DNA from: Bifidobacterium thermophilum DSM 20210
GTDB taxonomy: Bacteria > Actinomycetota > Actinomycetes > Actinomycetales > Bifidobacteriaceae
Assembly (NCBI GenBank): GCA_000771265.1
Contig: JDUB01000007.1
Span: 62,001 to 126,000, forward strand
DNA: 64,000 nucleotides
Direction of reading: 5' to 3'
The translations under genes were made by a program, and so were the position numbers. Positions 1 through 8,105 of this stretch are shown here, in pieces (the first letter of the stretch is position 1; every line of letters begins with the position of its first letter). The notes under the pieces are model-generated. The model had not been told where the DNA came from, searched no databases, and saw nothing but the letters and a program-made list of their open reading frames with translations.

Positions 1-1
1 C

Positions 2-1666
2 GGCATGGGCTCCGACTACCTGCGTGACGGCGAGCAAGGCGGCAATGACGAGGAAGAGGCTGAAATCTTCCTCGACCATGATGTCGAATTCTCCGTACCC
101 ACCGAGGATATGGCCCGTGAATACGTCAAGCTTGACGAAGCACACACCAGCATCCGCGAGGATACCGAAGCAGGCGAATGGGTGGTCACCCGCCATGCCG
201 GCTCGATGATCCGCGTGCCGCGCCGCGCAACCATGACCCGCACGGTCGGCGGCCAGTTCCCCAAGGGCTTCGACCCGCTCAAGTGGGGCATCCCCGCTTC
301 GATGGTCGGCGCTGTCGACCCGATTGCCCTGTGGAACATCGTCACCGCGGTGGACGCCTACCTGTCCGCAGGCTTCACGCCAACGGAGATCTTGCAGGCC
401 GTGCACCCCTCCATGGTCGCGGACACACAAGGTACCGGCTTCGGCGGTATGCAGTCGATGCGCAAGCTGTACCTCGATCGCTTCCTCAACCATGAGATTC
501 CGACCGACATCCTCCAGGAGGCGTTGCCGAATGTGGTTGCCGCCCATGTGATGCAGTCGTACATCGGCGGGTACGGCAATATCATCCAGCCGGTTTCCGC
601 ATGCGCGACCGCTGCGGTCTCCGTCGAAGAGGGCGCTGACAAGATTGCCCTCGGCAAGGCCGATTTCGTGGTCGCCGGCGCCATCGACGACATCGGCGTC
701 GAGTCCGTCATCGGGTTCGGCAACATGAACGCCACCGCGAACGCCCAAGAGATGTACGCCAAGGGTATTGACGCGCGCTTCTTCTCCCGTGCGAACGACC
801 GTCGTCGCGGCGGCTTCGTCGAATCACAGGGCGGCGGCACGATTCTGCTGACTCGCGGCGATATTGCGCTCAAGCTTGGCTTGCCGGTCGCGGGCGTCGT
901 CGGATTCATCCACTCCTACGCGGATGGAGCGCACACCTCGATTCCGGCTCCGGGTCTGGGTGCGCTCGCCGCCGGCATGGGTGGCCGCGATTCCAAGCTC
1001 GTGCATGATTTGGCGCGGCTCGGTGTCACCCCGGACGATATCGCCGTGGTCTCCAAACATGACACGTCCACGAACGCGAACGACCCGAACGAGTCCGAGC
1101 TGCACAACACGCTCGCGCACGCCATCGGCCGCACCGAAGGCAACCCGCTGCTCGTCATCTCCCAGAAGAGCCTGACGGGCCACGCGAAGGGCGGCGCCTG
1201 CGTGTTCCAGATCAACGGTCTGACCCAGCTGTTCCGCACGGGCATCGTTCCGGCGAACGCTGCGCTCGACTGCGTCGATCCGAAGCTCAAGCGCGACGAT
1301 TTCATGGTCTGGCCGACCAGCCCGATCAAGGTCGGTCCGGTTAAGGCGGGATTGGCGACATCCCTCGGCTTCGGTCATGTCGGCGGTTTCGTGGCGATTG
1401 TCAGCCCCGGTGCCTTCGAGGCCGCGGTCGCGCACACCGCGGGCGATGAGGCGCTCCAAGCGTGGCGCAAGCGCGCGAACAGCCGTCTGGCCGCCGGTCA
1501 CCGTCGTCTGGAAGAAGGCATGATGGGCCATGCCGCGCTCTACGAGCCCATCGACGAGCGTCACTTCCACAAGGACGGCCACGGCTATGACGCGCATGAA
1601 GTCGAGAAGGCCATGCTGCTCGATCCGAACGCCCGTCTGGGGACCGACGGATACTACGAGGTCTGA
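2..1666 (+). CDS. fas: Type I fatty acid synthase, C-terminal ketoacyl-synthase part (5' truncated by window)
   Basis: This is the last ~554 residues of a multifunctional fatty acid synthase; the frame is open from the window edge, so the ATG at 5 is internal. The visible part is the ketoacyl synthase (condensing) domain, which elongates acyl chains held on the ACP of the same polypeptide. The active-site Cys lies in VSACATAAVS (Cys codon at 602-604), and the two family histidines are in VSKHDTST and SLTGHAKGG. Bifidobacteria, like mycobacteria, use such a single-chain cytosolic synthase. The downstream acpS (3311) would supply the phosphopantetheinyl transferase that activates its ACP, a job that in fungal FAS is done by a fused domain. 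The stop at 1664-1666 is followed by a tandem repeat and a hairpin. Confidence 0.93.
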   Translation, partial: GMGSDYLRDGEQGGNDEEEAEIFLDHDVEFSVPTEDMAREYVKLDEAHTSIREDTEAGEWVVTRHAGSMIRVPRRATMTRTVGGQFPKGFDPLKWGIPASMVGAVDPIALWNIVTAVDAYLSAGFTPTEILQAVHPSMVADTQGTGFGGMQSMRKLYLDRFLNHEIPTDILQEALPNVVAAHVMQSYIGGYGNIIQPVSACATAAVSVEEGADKIALGKADFVVAGAIDDIGVESVIGFGNMNATANAQEMYAKGIDARFFSRANDRRRGGFVESQGGGTILLTRGDIALKLGLPVAGVVGFIHSYADGAHTSIPAPGLGALAAGMGGRDSKLVHDLARLGVTPDDIAVVSKHDTSTNANDPNESELHNTLAHAIGRTEGNPLLVISQKSLTGHAKGGACVFQINGLTQLFRTGIVPANAALDCVDPKLKRDDFMVWPTSPIKVGPVKAGLATSLGFGHVGGFVAIVSPGAFEAAVAHTAGDEALQAWRKRANSRLAAGHRRLEEGMMGHAALYEPIDERHFHKDGHGYDAHEVEKAMLLDPNARLGTDGYYEV

Positions 1667-1679
1667 CCTACGCATGAGG

Positions 1680-1751
1680 CCGGATTGTCTGGACTGTCCA
1701 GATTGTCTGGATGGTTCGGATTGTCCTGACAGTCCGGCCTGTCCGGCGCGT
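1680..1751. repeat. Four degenerate 18-bp tandem repeats after fas
   Basis: Units 1680-1697, 1698-1715, 1716-1733 and 1734-1751 follow the pattern CCGGATTGTCTGGACTGT, with 3-8 changes per unit. They begin 13 bp after the fas stop codon. No coding role is evident. Confidence 0.8.
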
Positions 1752-1759
1752 TGATTCCT

Positions 1760-1816
1760 GCTGCGTCCGCCGGCACTGAGCGATTCCTCAGCGTCGACGG
1801 ACGCAGCACGCGTTTT
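1760..1816 (+). terminator. Hairpin and short U-run downstream of fas
   Basis: A 10-bp stem GCTGCGTCCG (1760-1769) / CGGACGCAGC (1798-1807) encloses a second small stem CTGAG/CTCAG (1776-1780/1787-1791). TTTTA follows at 1812-1816. The U-run is a few bases away from the stem, so this is a likely but not textbook terminator. Confidence 0.55.
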
Positions 1817-1919
1817 ATCCCCATGAAACGGTCAGCAGCGACTGCGATGATGGCAACACGACGATGGCGACAGCGCACGGCAGCCTCGCATGCGCGGGGC
1901 GCGGCAGGAAAGAGAACAC

Positions 1920-3311
1920 ATGAGCAACCAGAGCGATGATGCAGACAAGACTTGCACAAATCGGCCGGAACATGTCGCACCGACCGGTCAGCAGCCGCCG
2001 ATGATGCAGCCGCAGCAGACCGCGCGGCAGGAATATCAGCAGGTCCCGCCAGCGCAGGCCAGTGCGCAGCCTCAGCCATATCCGCAATTCCCGCAGCCGG
2101 CGGCTCCGGCGGCGCCATACCCGAATCCCGCGTATCCGGTCCAGATACAGGTGCCGCCCTACCCGTACCAGCCGTACCAGTATCAGGCGGTCCCGCCCCA
2201 GTCATATCAGCCATACCCTTATCCGCCTCAAGCCGCGCCGCCCTACCAGCAGGCCCCGCCATACCCCTACCCGCCGCAGCCGATGCCACAGGCCCAACAG
2301 CCTGCATGGATTCCTCGACGCTTCCTCACCTACGCCCAGCAGGTGCGTCGTGCGGTCGGCCGCGAGGCGCGGCTTGTGCTGTTCTATTGCGTGGTCATGA
2401 CGGCTGTCGCGCTGGTTGCCCAGATGACCATCGCCACGGTGATGATTCTTCAAGGCACCCCCGAATCGGAGGTGTTCAGTGACGCATTCAGCAATCGGAT
2501 ATCCGGCGCCGTCAGTCTGATTGCCCTCGTCGGATGCGCGATCTACCTGGCCCTCATGCGTTCGCACGACCCGTTATGGCGCGGCTTGCCGCACGAGCTG
2601 CGTCTGGAACTGACCGGCAGCGGCGAACGCGCGCACCGCAAGATGACGCCTGTCGTCTTTCTGCTTGCCATCATGCTGATTCTCGGCGCTTCCGACGTCT
2701 ACACCTTCATCCTCGAACCGGCGCTTGACTGGCTGTCCGGCCTGTTCGACTTCCAGCCCAGCACGGCGATGGACAGCATCGACGCCTCGATGGGCACGCT
2801 CGCCATGGTCCTGTACGCCGGATTCTTCGGCCCGATTATGGAGGAGTTGCTGTTCCGTGGTCTGGTGATGCCCGCGCTCGCCAAGTACGGCAAGGTGTTC
2901 TCAATCGTCACCAGCGCGGTCCTGTTCGGTTTCTTCCACACGGATCTGTTGCAAGGCACCTACGCGATTCTCGTCGGACTGGTCTTGGGCTATATCGCCG
3001 CCGAATACGGGCTGGTGTGGTCGATCGCACTGCATATCACGAATAATTTCGTCTTCTCCGACCTGTTCTCCCGCTTGCTGACCGTGATGCCGGAAAATGC
3101 GCAGAACATCGTCGGCTATGGGCTCTACATCGCGGTCGGCGTGGGTTCCCTGCTGTACCTTGTCTTGCGGTTCAGGGGTATCCGCGGGTACATGAAGGCC
3201 AACCGCAGCCCGCAGGGTACGGTTGCGGCGTGCTGGAGTTCGCCGTGGTTCCTGGTGTTCCTCGGGTTGTCGCTCCTCTTCGCGTTCGTGACCGGATTTA
3301 CTACGGTGTGA
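1920..3311 (+). CDS. CPBP-family intramembrane metalloprotease with Pro/Tyr-rich N-terminus
   Basis: A membrane protein of the CPBP (CAAX protease/bacteriocin-processing, Abi) family, 463 aa from the ATG at 1920, which has GGAAAGAG upstream. The family motifs EELLFRGLVMPAL and FGFFHTDLLQG carry the Glu-Glu, Arg and His residues expected for the intramembrane active site. About seven hydrophobic segments occupy the C-terminal two thirds. The first ~130 residues are a Gln/Pro/Tyr-rich low-complexity segment, presumably cytosolic. The stop overlaps the acpS start (ATGA), so the two are probably cotranslated. Substrate is unknown. Family assignment is firm; proteolytic activity is inferred from the motifs. 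Confidence 0.85.
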   Translation: MSNQSDDADKTCTNRPEHVAPTGQQPPMMQPQQTARQEYQQVPPAQASAQPQPYPQFPQPAAPAAPYPNPAYPVQIQVPPYPYQPYQYQAVPPQSYQPYPYPPQAAPPYQQAPPYPYPPQPMPQAQQPAWIPRRFLTYAQQVRRAVGREARLVLFYCVVMTAVALVAQMTIATVMILQGTPESEVFSDAFSNRISGAVSLIALVGCAIYLALMRSHDPLWRGLPHELRLELTGSGERAHRKMTPVVFLLAIMLILGASDVYTFILEPALDWLSGLFDFQPSTAMDSIDASMGTLAMVLYAGFFGPIMEELLFRGLVMPALAKYGKVFSIVTSAVLFGFFHTDLLQGTYAILVGLVLGYIAAEYGLVWSIALHITNNFVFSDLFSRLLTVMPENAQNIVGYGLYIAVGVGSLLYLVLRFRGIRGYMKANRSPQGTVAACWSSPWFLVFLGLSLLFAFVTGFTTV

Positions 3312-3901
3312 TGATGCGCGATTCGGACGACACGGCGGTATCGAAGGCGGCGATGACGTCAAGCGTTGCGATGGCGGCGATGACGGCGACGGATGGGCAG
3401 GAACCCGGGGACCGTATTGCCGGTCTCGGCCATGATGTCGTGGCACTGGACGTCTTCGCCGAACAGCTCGCGGAACCCGATGGGGGCATGCGCCGGCTGT
3501 TCTCGCCGCGTGAACTGCGGCAGAGCGCCTTGCGCGGCCGACTTAAGGCGGATGGTGACGCTGTGCATCTCGCCGCACGCTGGGCCGGCAAGGAAGCGGT
3601 AATCAAGGCGTGGTGCGAGGCGCTGGGGGAGACCTGCCCGCTTCCGTACACCGTGGACAACGTCCCGTGGGCGCGGATCGAGATTCTTGATGATGCCCGT
3701 GGGGTGCCGCATGTGGTGCTTGCCGACGATGACGCACGGGCACTGTCCGAGGCCTTGCGTGGTGTCCAACGTGACGTGCCCACAGCGTCGGATGCCGGCG
3801 CACAACCGGGGGAGGGGGCGCCGCGCTGGCGTTGGCATATCTCCCTGAGCCATGACGGCCCGGTCGCCTCGGCGGTCGCGATATTGGTCGTTCGCAGATA
3901 G
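3311..3901 (+). CDS. acpS: Holo-[acyl-carrier-protein] synthase (4'-phosphopantetheinyl transferase)
   Basis: AcpS transfers 4'-phosphopantetheine from CoA to the conserved serine of carrier proteins, here most likely the ACP domain of the neighbouring fatty acid synthase. The family signatures are GLGHDVVALDVF (metal-binding Asp) and HLAARWAGKEAVIKAW (catalytic Glu and Lys). The start at 3311 overlaps the stop of the CPBP gene. The first ~35 residues are Met/Ala/Thr-rich and not conserved, so an internal Met could be the true start. An Ala/Gly/Pro-rich insert (around PTASDAGAQPGEGAP) lies near the C-terminus. Linkage with fas supports a dedicated role. Confidence 0.88.
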   Translation: MMRDSDDTAVSKAAMTSSVAMAAMTATDGQEPGDRIAGLGHDVVALDVFAEQLAEPDGGMRRLFSPRELRQSALRGRLKADGDAVHLAARWAGKEAVIKAWCEALGETCPLPYTVDNVPWARIEILDDARGVPHVVLADDDARALSEALRGVQRDVPTASDAGAQPGEGAPRWRWHISLSHDGPVASAVAILVVRR

Positions 3902-3955
3902 CACCGCTCCCGCGGCGTGGAATCAGTGGAATATCGCCGCATCCGGAGTGTCGCG

Positions 3956-3984
3956 TTGCCCGGCTCGAACCGGTTCGATATACT
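3956..3984 (+). promoter_or_regulatory. Amylosucrase promoter with palindromic operator in the spacer
   Basis: A -35 box TTGCCC (3956-3961) and -10 box TATACT (3979-3984) are separated by exactly 17 bp. Most of the spacer is the perfect palindrome TCGAACCGGTTCGA (3965-3978). A partial copy, GAACCGGTCC, lies in the 5' UTR at 4005-4014. CG-centred palindromes of this length are typical of LacI-family operators, so repression relieved by a sugar signal is likely. The regulator is not in the window. Confidence 0.7.
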
Positions 3985-4041
3985 GAAAGCCACCTGGACC
4001 CGAACGAACCGGTCCCAGGATGAGAGACATAGGAGTTTCAG

Positions 4042-5853
4042 ATGGCTGCCAAGCATATCGATACCGTATTCGCCGAGCGTCTCGCGCCGCGTCGCGCCGA
4101 ACTCGAAGAGTTGTTCCATTCGCTGTACGGCGATTCGCCGGAACTCGCGCATTTTGAACGTGTTATGGCCAAAGCGCACGCCGACCGGCCCGCCGACCTC
4201 AAGAGCCTCGACGTCGCCCGCGAGCAGGACCCTCAGTGGTACCGCCGCGGCGACATGTTCGGCATGACCATGTATACCGACCTGTTCGCGGGCAAACTGA
4301 CCGACCTCGCCAAACATATCGACTATCTCAAAGAGCAACATCTGACCTATCTGCACCTCATGCCGCTGCTAACCATGCCGCATCCGGACAACGACGGCGG
4401 CTACGCCATCGAGGATTTCGACACCGTCGACCCGTCCATCGGCACCAATCAGGACCTCGCCGACCTCACTGCGAAACTGCGTAAGGCCGGCATCAGCCTG
4501 TGTCTTGATTTCGTCATGAACCACACTGCGTCCACCCATCGCTGGGCGAAAGCCGCGCAAGCGGGCGACCGCGAATATCAGGACTACTACTTCTGCTATG
4601 ACGACCGCACCATCCCCGACCAGTATGATGCCGTCGTCCCACAGGTCTTCCCGACCGCCGCGCCCGGCAACTTCACATGGAACGAGCGGATGGGCAAATG
4701 GGTCATGACCCAGTTTTACCCGTTCCAATGGGACCTCAACTACCGTAACCCCAAGGTCTTCGTCGCCATGATGTCCAGCCTGCTGCATTTGGCCAATCTC
4801 GGCGTCGAAGTCTTCCGCATCGACGCGGTGCCGTACATCTGGAAGCAGCTCGGCACCAACTGCCGCAACCTGCCGCAGGTCCACACCATCGTGCGCATGA
4901 TGCGCATCATGTCCGAAATCGTCTGCCCAGCCGTCGTGTTCAAAGGTGAGGTCGTCATGGCCCCCAAGGAGCTCGCCGCCTACTTCGGTACTCCCGAAAA
5001 GCCCGAATGCCACATGCTGTACAACGTGTCCGTCATGGTCAACTTGTGGAGTGCGCTCGCCAACGGCGATACCCGGCTGCTGAAAACTCAGATCGACAAG
5101 CTCGACGCGCTGCCCGACAACTGCTGGTTCGTCAACTATCTGCGCTGCCATGACGACATCGGCTGGGGCCTGGACGAGGATGTCGAACGCCAGCTGGGCA
5201 TCGACCCGCTCAAGCATAAGGAATTCCTGTACCACTTCTATGAGGGCATGGTGCCTGGCAGCTGGTCGATGGGCGAACTGTACAACTACGATCCGGCGTC
5301 CGGCGATGCGCGTAGCTGCGGAACCACGGCGAGCCTGTGCGGCATCGAACGGGCGATCGTCACGCATGACCGGCCGCTGTACGAGCGCTCAATCCAGCGT
5401 GACCTGCTTATGCATCACGCGATGGGCTTCCTGCGTGGGTTCCCGATGCTCAACTGCGGCGACGAAATCGGTCAGCTCAACGGCTGGGATTATAAGGAAG
5501 ACCCGGACCGTGTCGTCGACAGTCGCAATCTGCACCGCAGCAAGTTCAACTGGAAGAACGCCGCGAAGCGCGATGTCCCTGGAACCTTGCCGAACCGGCT
5601 GTGGGAAGGCATGGCGGATGTGCGGCAGATGCGCTCGGACCCATGCTTCGCCCCCAACGCTTGGGTGACGACGTGGGACGCACATGATGACGGCGTTCTC
5701 GCGATGGTCCGGCAGGCGGGCGGGCGCACGCTGCTCGGCGTGTTCAATTTCGCGAACCGCGATGCGACGGCCACGCTCGACAGCATTGAGGGCGTAAGCC
5801 TGCCGCGCACGGTGGTGCTCAAGCCGTACGAGTGGAAAATCGAGGCCTGCTGA
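4042..5853 (+). CDS. ams: Amylosucrase (GH13 subfamily 4)
   Basis: Amylosucrase splits sucrose and builds alpha-1,4-glucan from the glucosyl unit, releasing fructose; it also isomerises sucrose. The protein (603 aa, close to the ~630 aa of the Neisseria enzyme) matches that family along its length: LTYLHLMPLL, DGGYAIEDF, DFVMNHT, QWDLNYRNP. The GH13 catalytic residues are present: nucleophile Asp261 (FRIDAV), acid/base Glu303 (FKGEVV) and Asp371 (RCHDDIG). AGGAG lies 10 bp before the ATG. It is a single-gene unit with its own regulated promoter; no transporter or sucrose phosphorylase is adjacent. No signal peptide is visible, so it acts in the cytosol. A related GH13 sucrose- or trehalose-active enzyme is less likely. 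Confidence 0.88.
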   Translation: MAAKHIDTVFAERLAPRRAELEELFHSLYGDSPELAHFERVMAKAHADRPADLKSLDVAREQDPQWYRRGDMFGMTMYTDLFAGKLTDLAKHIDYLKEQHLTYLHLMPLLTMPHPDNDGGYAIEDFDTVDPSIGTNQDLADLTAKLRKAGISLCLDFVMNHTASTHRWAKAAQAGDREYQDYYFCYDDRTIPDQYDAVVPQVFPTAAPGNFTWNERMGKWVMTQFYPFQWDLNYRNPKVFVAMMSSLLHLANLGVEVFRIDAVPYIWKQLGTNCRNLPQVHTIVRMMRIMSEIVCPAVVFKGEVVMAPKELAAYFGTPEKPECHMLYNVSVMVNLWSALANGDTRLLKTQIDKLDALPDNCWFVNYLRCHDDIGWGLDEDVERQLGIDPLKHKEFLYHFYEGMVPGSWSMGELYNYDPASGDARSCGTTASLCGIERAIVTHDRPLYERSIQRDLLMHHAMGFLRGFPMLNCGDEIGQLNGWDYKEDPDRVVDSRNLHRSKFNWKNAAKRDVPGTLPNRLWEGMADVRQMRSDPCFAPNAWVTTWDAHDDGVLAMVRQAGGRTLLGVFNFANRDATATLDSIEGVSLPRTVVLKPYEWKIEAC

Positions 5854-5966
5854 CGCGGTTTGTCATAGCGGCCGATGCGATCGCCAATCCGTCTGTTGTG
5901 TGAGCCGGCTGTCGCATGACAGCGGTGGAAGATCTGCGGCGCGCGGCGCGTCGTCGCGGTTTCGTG

Positions 5967-5972
5967 TATAAT
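5967..5972 (+). promoter_or_regulatory. -10 box for tRNA-Gly
   Basis: TATAAT lies 39 bp upstream of the tRNA-Gly 5' end. No clear -35 box was found. Confidence 0.5.
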
Positions 5973-6011
5973 GACACGAGTTGCGCCGTATGCTTGCAGA
6001 TGGTGCGATAC

Positions 6012-6085
6012 GCGGATGTAGCTCAATGGTAGAGCCTCAGTCTTCCAAACTGATTACGCGGGTTCGATTCCCGTCATCCGCTCCA
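6012..6085 (+). tRNA. tRNA-Gly (anticodon TCC)
   Basis: The acceptor arms GCGGATG (6012-6018) and CATCCGC (6075-6081) pair perfectly. The anticodon loop contains TTCCAAA (anticodon TCC), the T-loop is GGTTCGATTCC, and CCA is encoded at 6083-6085. Confidence 0.95.
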
Positions 6086-6087
6086 CA

Positions 6088-6110
6088 AGCCCCGGAATCC
6101 CGGGGCTTTT
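6088..6110 (+). terminator. Intrinsic terminator of tRNA-Gly
   Basis: Stem AGCCCCGG / CCGGGGCT (6088-6106) is followed by TTTT. Confidence 0.8.
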
Positions 6111-6137
6111 CCATTCCCGCGCAGCCGCCCTCCTTCC

Positions 6138-6182
6138 CCAAACTGGTTACGCTGGGAGCGCTGTTGTCGTCGCCAGTTTGTG
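6138..6182. repeat. Dispersed inverted repeat, copy 1
   Basis: Arms CAAACTGG (6139-6146) and CCAGTTTG (6173-6180) bound a 45-bp element with the shared core AAACTGGTTACGC. Same family as the elements at 11051, 16801, 30666, 30717, 40752 and 40807. Confidence 0.8.
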
Positions 6183-6483
6183 TGACTTCGCGGTCCGATA
6201 TGCCGGCAGTCTCGTGTGCCACGCGGGAAATCTGAAAAAAATCAGCAAACAGCACGGTTGATGAGAGATGTTGAGACTTTTCTCTTAATATCTCGCCGGC
6301 ACACGCTGATTCTCGCAGATGTTGAGATTTTGTCTGTCCTGATCGCCTGACGATAAGGGAGATGTATGTGACGATGCCCTGCCCCGATTCGTGCGCATCC
6401 ATCCGGCATGCGGCATACTAGAGTGGATAGCGAAACAACGCGTGTGGCCATCGCGCCGCATGTCCGGACAAGTGAGGCAATGG

Positions 6484-7356
6484 ATGGCGGAGACGAGCCC
6501 ACACAACAACGCAAACGCGGGCGGGGCGAACACTGACGTGATCGATGTGGATGCGACCAAGGCGTCGGACCGCGTCATTGACCTCTCCGATGCGGGCAAA
6601 GCGGCCGTCCCCTCTACGATTGGCGACGCAGACGATTCTGCCGTCTCCTCCTCGGCGCAAGCCACCACCGCCGATTCCAGCACCGCTCCGGACGAATCGA
6701 ATACCGCGACCGAAATCGTGCGGGGGAAGGTCGAACACGTGGATGTGTCCAAACATCCCGAACCCACCATCCCAGACAGCGATTTGTCGTTGGCAGATAT
6801 CGAACGCAGCAAGTCACATCCGGTGCAATGGGCGGTGTTCGCAATATTGCTGCTCTTGGCCATCATCGTGCCGTACGGCATCGGCCGTGATATCGCCGTG
6901 CGCAATACCTCCGATTTGGTCGCCGCGGTCAGCAAGCTGTCTGTGCAAGGGGTCATGTTCATCTCTTGGCTGGTCACGGTGCTCGCGTTCACGGGTCTTG
7001 GCATGTTGATTGTCGACACGCGCCGTTGGCTGTGGCGAGTGGTGTTCGTGCTCGGGGTCATCGCCGAGCAGTTCATCGCGGGCATGTGCCTGTTGCGATT
7101 CAATTTCTGGTATTCGACGTATGTCGTGTATGGTTCGGACGCACCGCTGGCGAACGCCGCGAACCTCGGGATCATGGCGGCGGGCGCCGCGGTGGCGGTC
7201 TACGCGCTGGTGTTCGTCGGGCTGCTGGTCGCGATCCGAAAGGATTCCCCGCTCAACGCGCTCACGCACAGCTGGGCTTCACTCACCATGTTCTTTGTGA
7301 TTGAGGTGGCCGCGTTGTGCATCGTGATGTTCGGCGGCCTGCTCGAGGCGGTTTGA
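6484..7356 (+). CDS. Four-helix membrane protein of unknown function
   Basis: About 290 aa. Residues 1-110 are hydrophilic and Asp/Ala/Ser-rich. The rest has four clear hydrophobic segments (AVFAILLLLAIIVPYG, GVMFISWLVTVLAFTGLGML, WRVVFVLGVIAEQFI, MAAGAAVAVYALVFVGLLVA) plus a fifth near the C-terminus (SLTMFFVIEVAALCIVMF). The ATG at 6484 has AGTGAGG 7 bp upstream; an in-frame ATG at 6460 lacks a ribosome-binding site. No catalytic motif was recognised. It stands alone between tRNA-Gly and rpsO, all on the same strand. Confidence 0.75.
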   Translation: MAETSPHNNANAGGANTDVIDVDATKASDRVIDLSDAGKAAVPSTIGDADDSAVSSSAQATTADSSTAPDESNTATEIVRGKVEHVDVSKHPEPTIPDSDLSLADIERSKSHPVQWAVFAILLLLAIIVPYGIGRDIAVRNTSDLVAAVSKLSVQGVMFISWLVTVLAFTGLGMLIVDTRRWLWRVVFVLGVIAEQFIAGMCLLRFNFWYSTYVVYGSDAPLANAANLGIMAAGAAVAVYALVFVGLLVAIRKDSPLNALTHSWASLTMFFVIEVAALCIVMFGGLLEAV

Positions 7357-7408
7357 ACGTCGGTGCATCGTTGACGTCGCCATGCCATAGGTTTTCCATA
7401 CCTTGGTT

Positions 7409-7414
7409 TACAAT
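7409..7414 (+). promoter_or_regulatory. Probable -10 box of rpsO
   Basis: TACAAT sits in a locally AT-rich stretch (TTTACAATTATATTTT) about 90 bp before rpsO. No convincing -35 box was found at 17 bp spacing. Confidence 0.45.
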
Positions 7415-7501
7415 TATATTTTGGCGTGTTTCGCCCGCGGATAGAGAGCGCTCCGGCATTGGGCCGGTGGCACCGCGCAGCTAGAACCCAAGGAGGAAGC
7501 C

Positions 7502-7771
7502 GTGGCACTTACGGCTCAGGACAAGCAGGAAATCATCAGCAAGTACGCGACGCACGAAGGCGACACCGGTTCCCCGGAGGTCCAGGTTGCACTGCTGACC
7601 AAGCGCATCACCGATCTGACCGAGCATCTCAAGACCCACAAGCACGATCATCATTCGCGCCGTGGTCTGCTGCTCATGGTCGGCGACCGTCGTCGTCTGC
7701 TTGACTATCTCAAGCGCGAGGACATCGATCGTTACCGTTCCCTGATCGACCGTCTCGGCCTGCGTCGATAG
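7502..7771 (+). CDS. rpsO: 30S ribosomal protein S15
   Basis: The 89-aa product has the exact usual length of S15 and its signatures: [31 protein letters not shown] and [18 protein letters not shown]15 binds the central domain of 16S rRNA early in 30S assembly. The start is GTG at 7502 with a strong AAGGAGG ahead of it. It precedes pnp as in most bacteria. Confidence 0.98.
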   Translation: MALTAQDKQEIISKYATHEGDTGSPEVQVALLTKRITDLTEHLKTHKHDHHSRRGLLLMVGDRRRLLDYLKREDIDRYRSLIDRLGLRR

Positions 7772-7859
7772 AAGACTTACGCCCGTGCCTTGTGCGCGGG
7801 CGCTCGTATATCACGCTCGAACTTATAAACGTCCCGCCCACAGGGGGCGGACCGATGTC

Positions 7860-7896
7860 GGCGGCGGCAGGCAGCATGGCAGCGCCTGTCGCCGCC
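7860..7896 (+). promoter_or_regulatory. Long hairpin in the rpsO-pnp spacer
   Basis: A 13-bp stem GGCGGCGGCAGGC (7860-7872) / GCCTGTCGCCGCC (7884-7896), with one G-U pair, closes an 11-nt loop. Two shorter stems precede it (CGCCCG/CGGGCG at 7780-7785/7797-7802 and CCGCCC/GGGCGG at 7834-7850). No U-run follows, so it is unlikely to be a terminator. In Escherichia coli a hairpin at this position is cut by RNase III during pnp autoregulation; a similar role here is inference. Confidence 0.55.
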
Positions 7897-8105
7897 TTCG
7901 AGGCAAGACAACACCAGGGGCCGGCGGGGCATGCACGGGGTGCGATGCCGCAAGCGAAAAGTCAACGAATAAGTGAATAATGGAACTGACGTTCTGACAC
8001 GAGGAAAACGAAGGATTCGCGGCCAGGTATGCCGCGTGACACGCAAGGCCTGCGTCAGGTCAGTAATGGTTTAGGTAGATAGATAATCAAACAAAGGAGG
8101 AACCC

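Noticed and set aside
1530-1754. Short frame with a Cys/Asp/Pro repeat peptide after fas
   Set aside because: It only reads through the 18-bp DNA repeat; no start signal and it overlaps fas.
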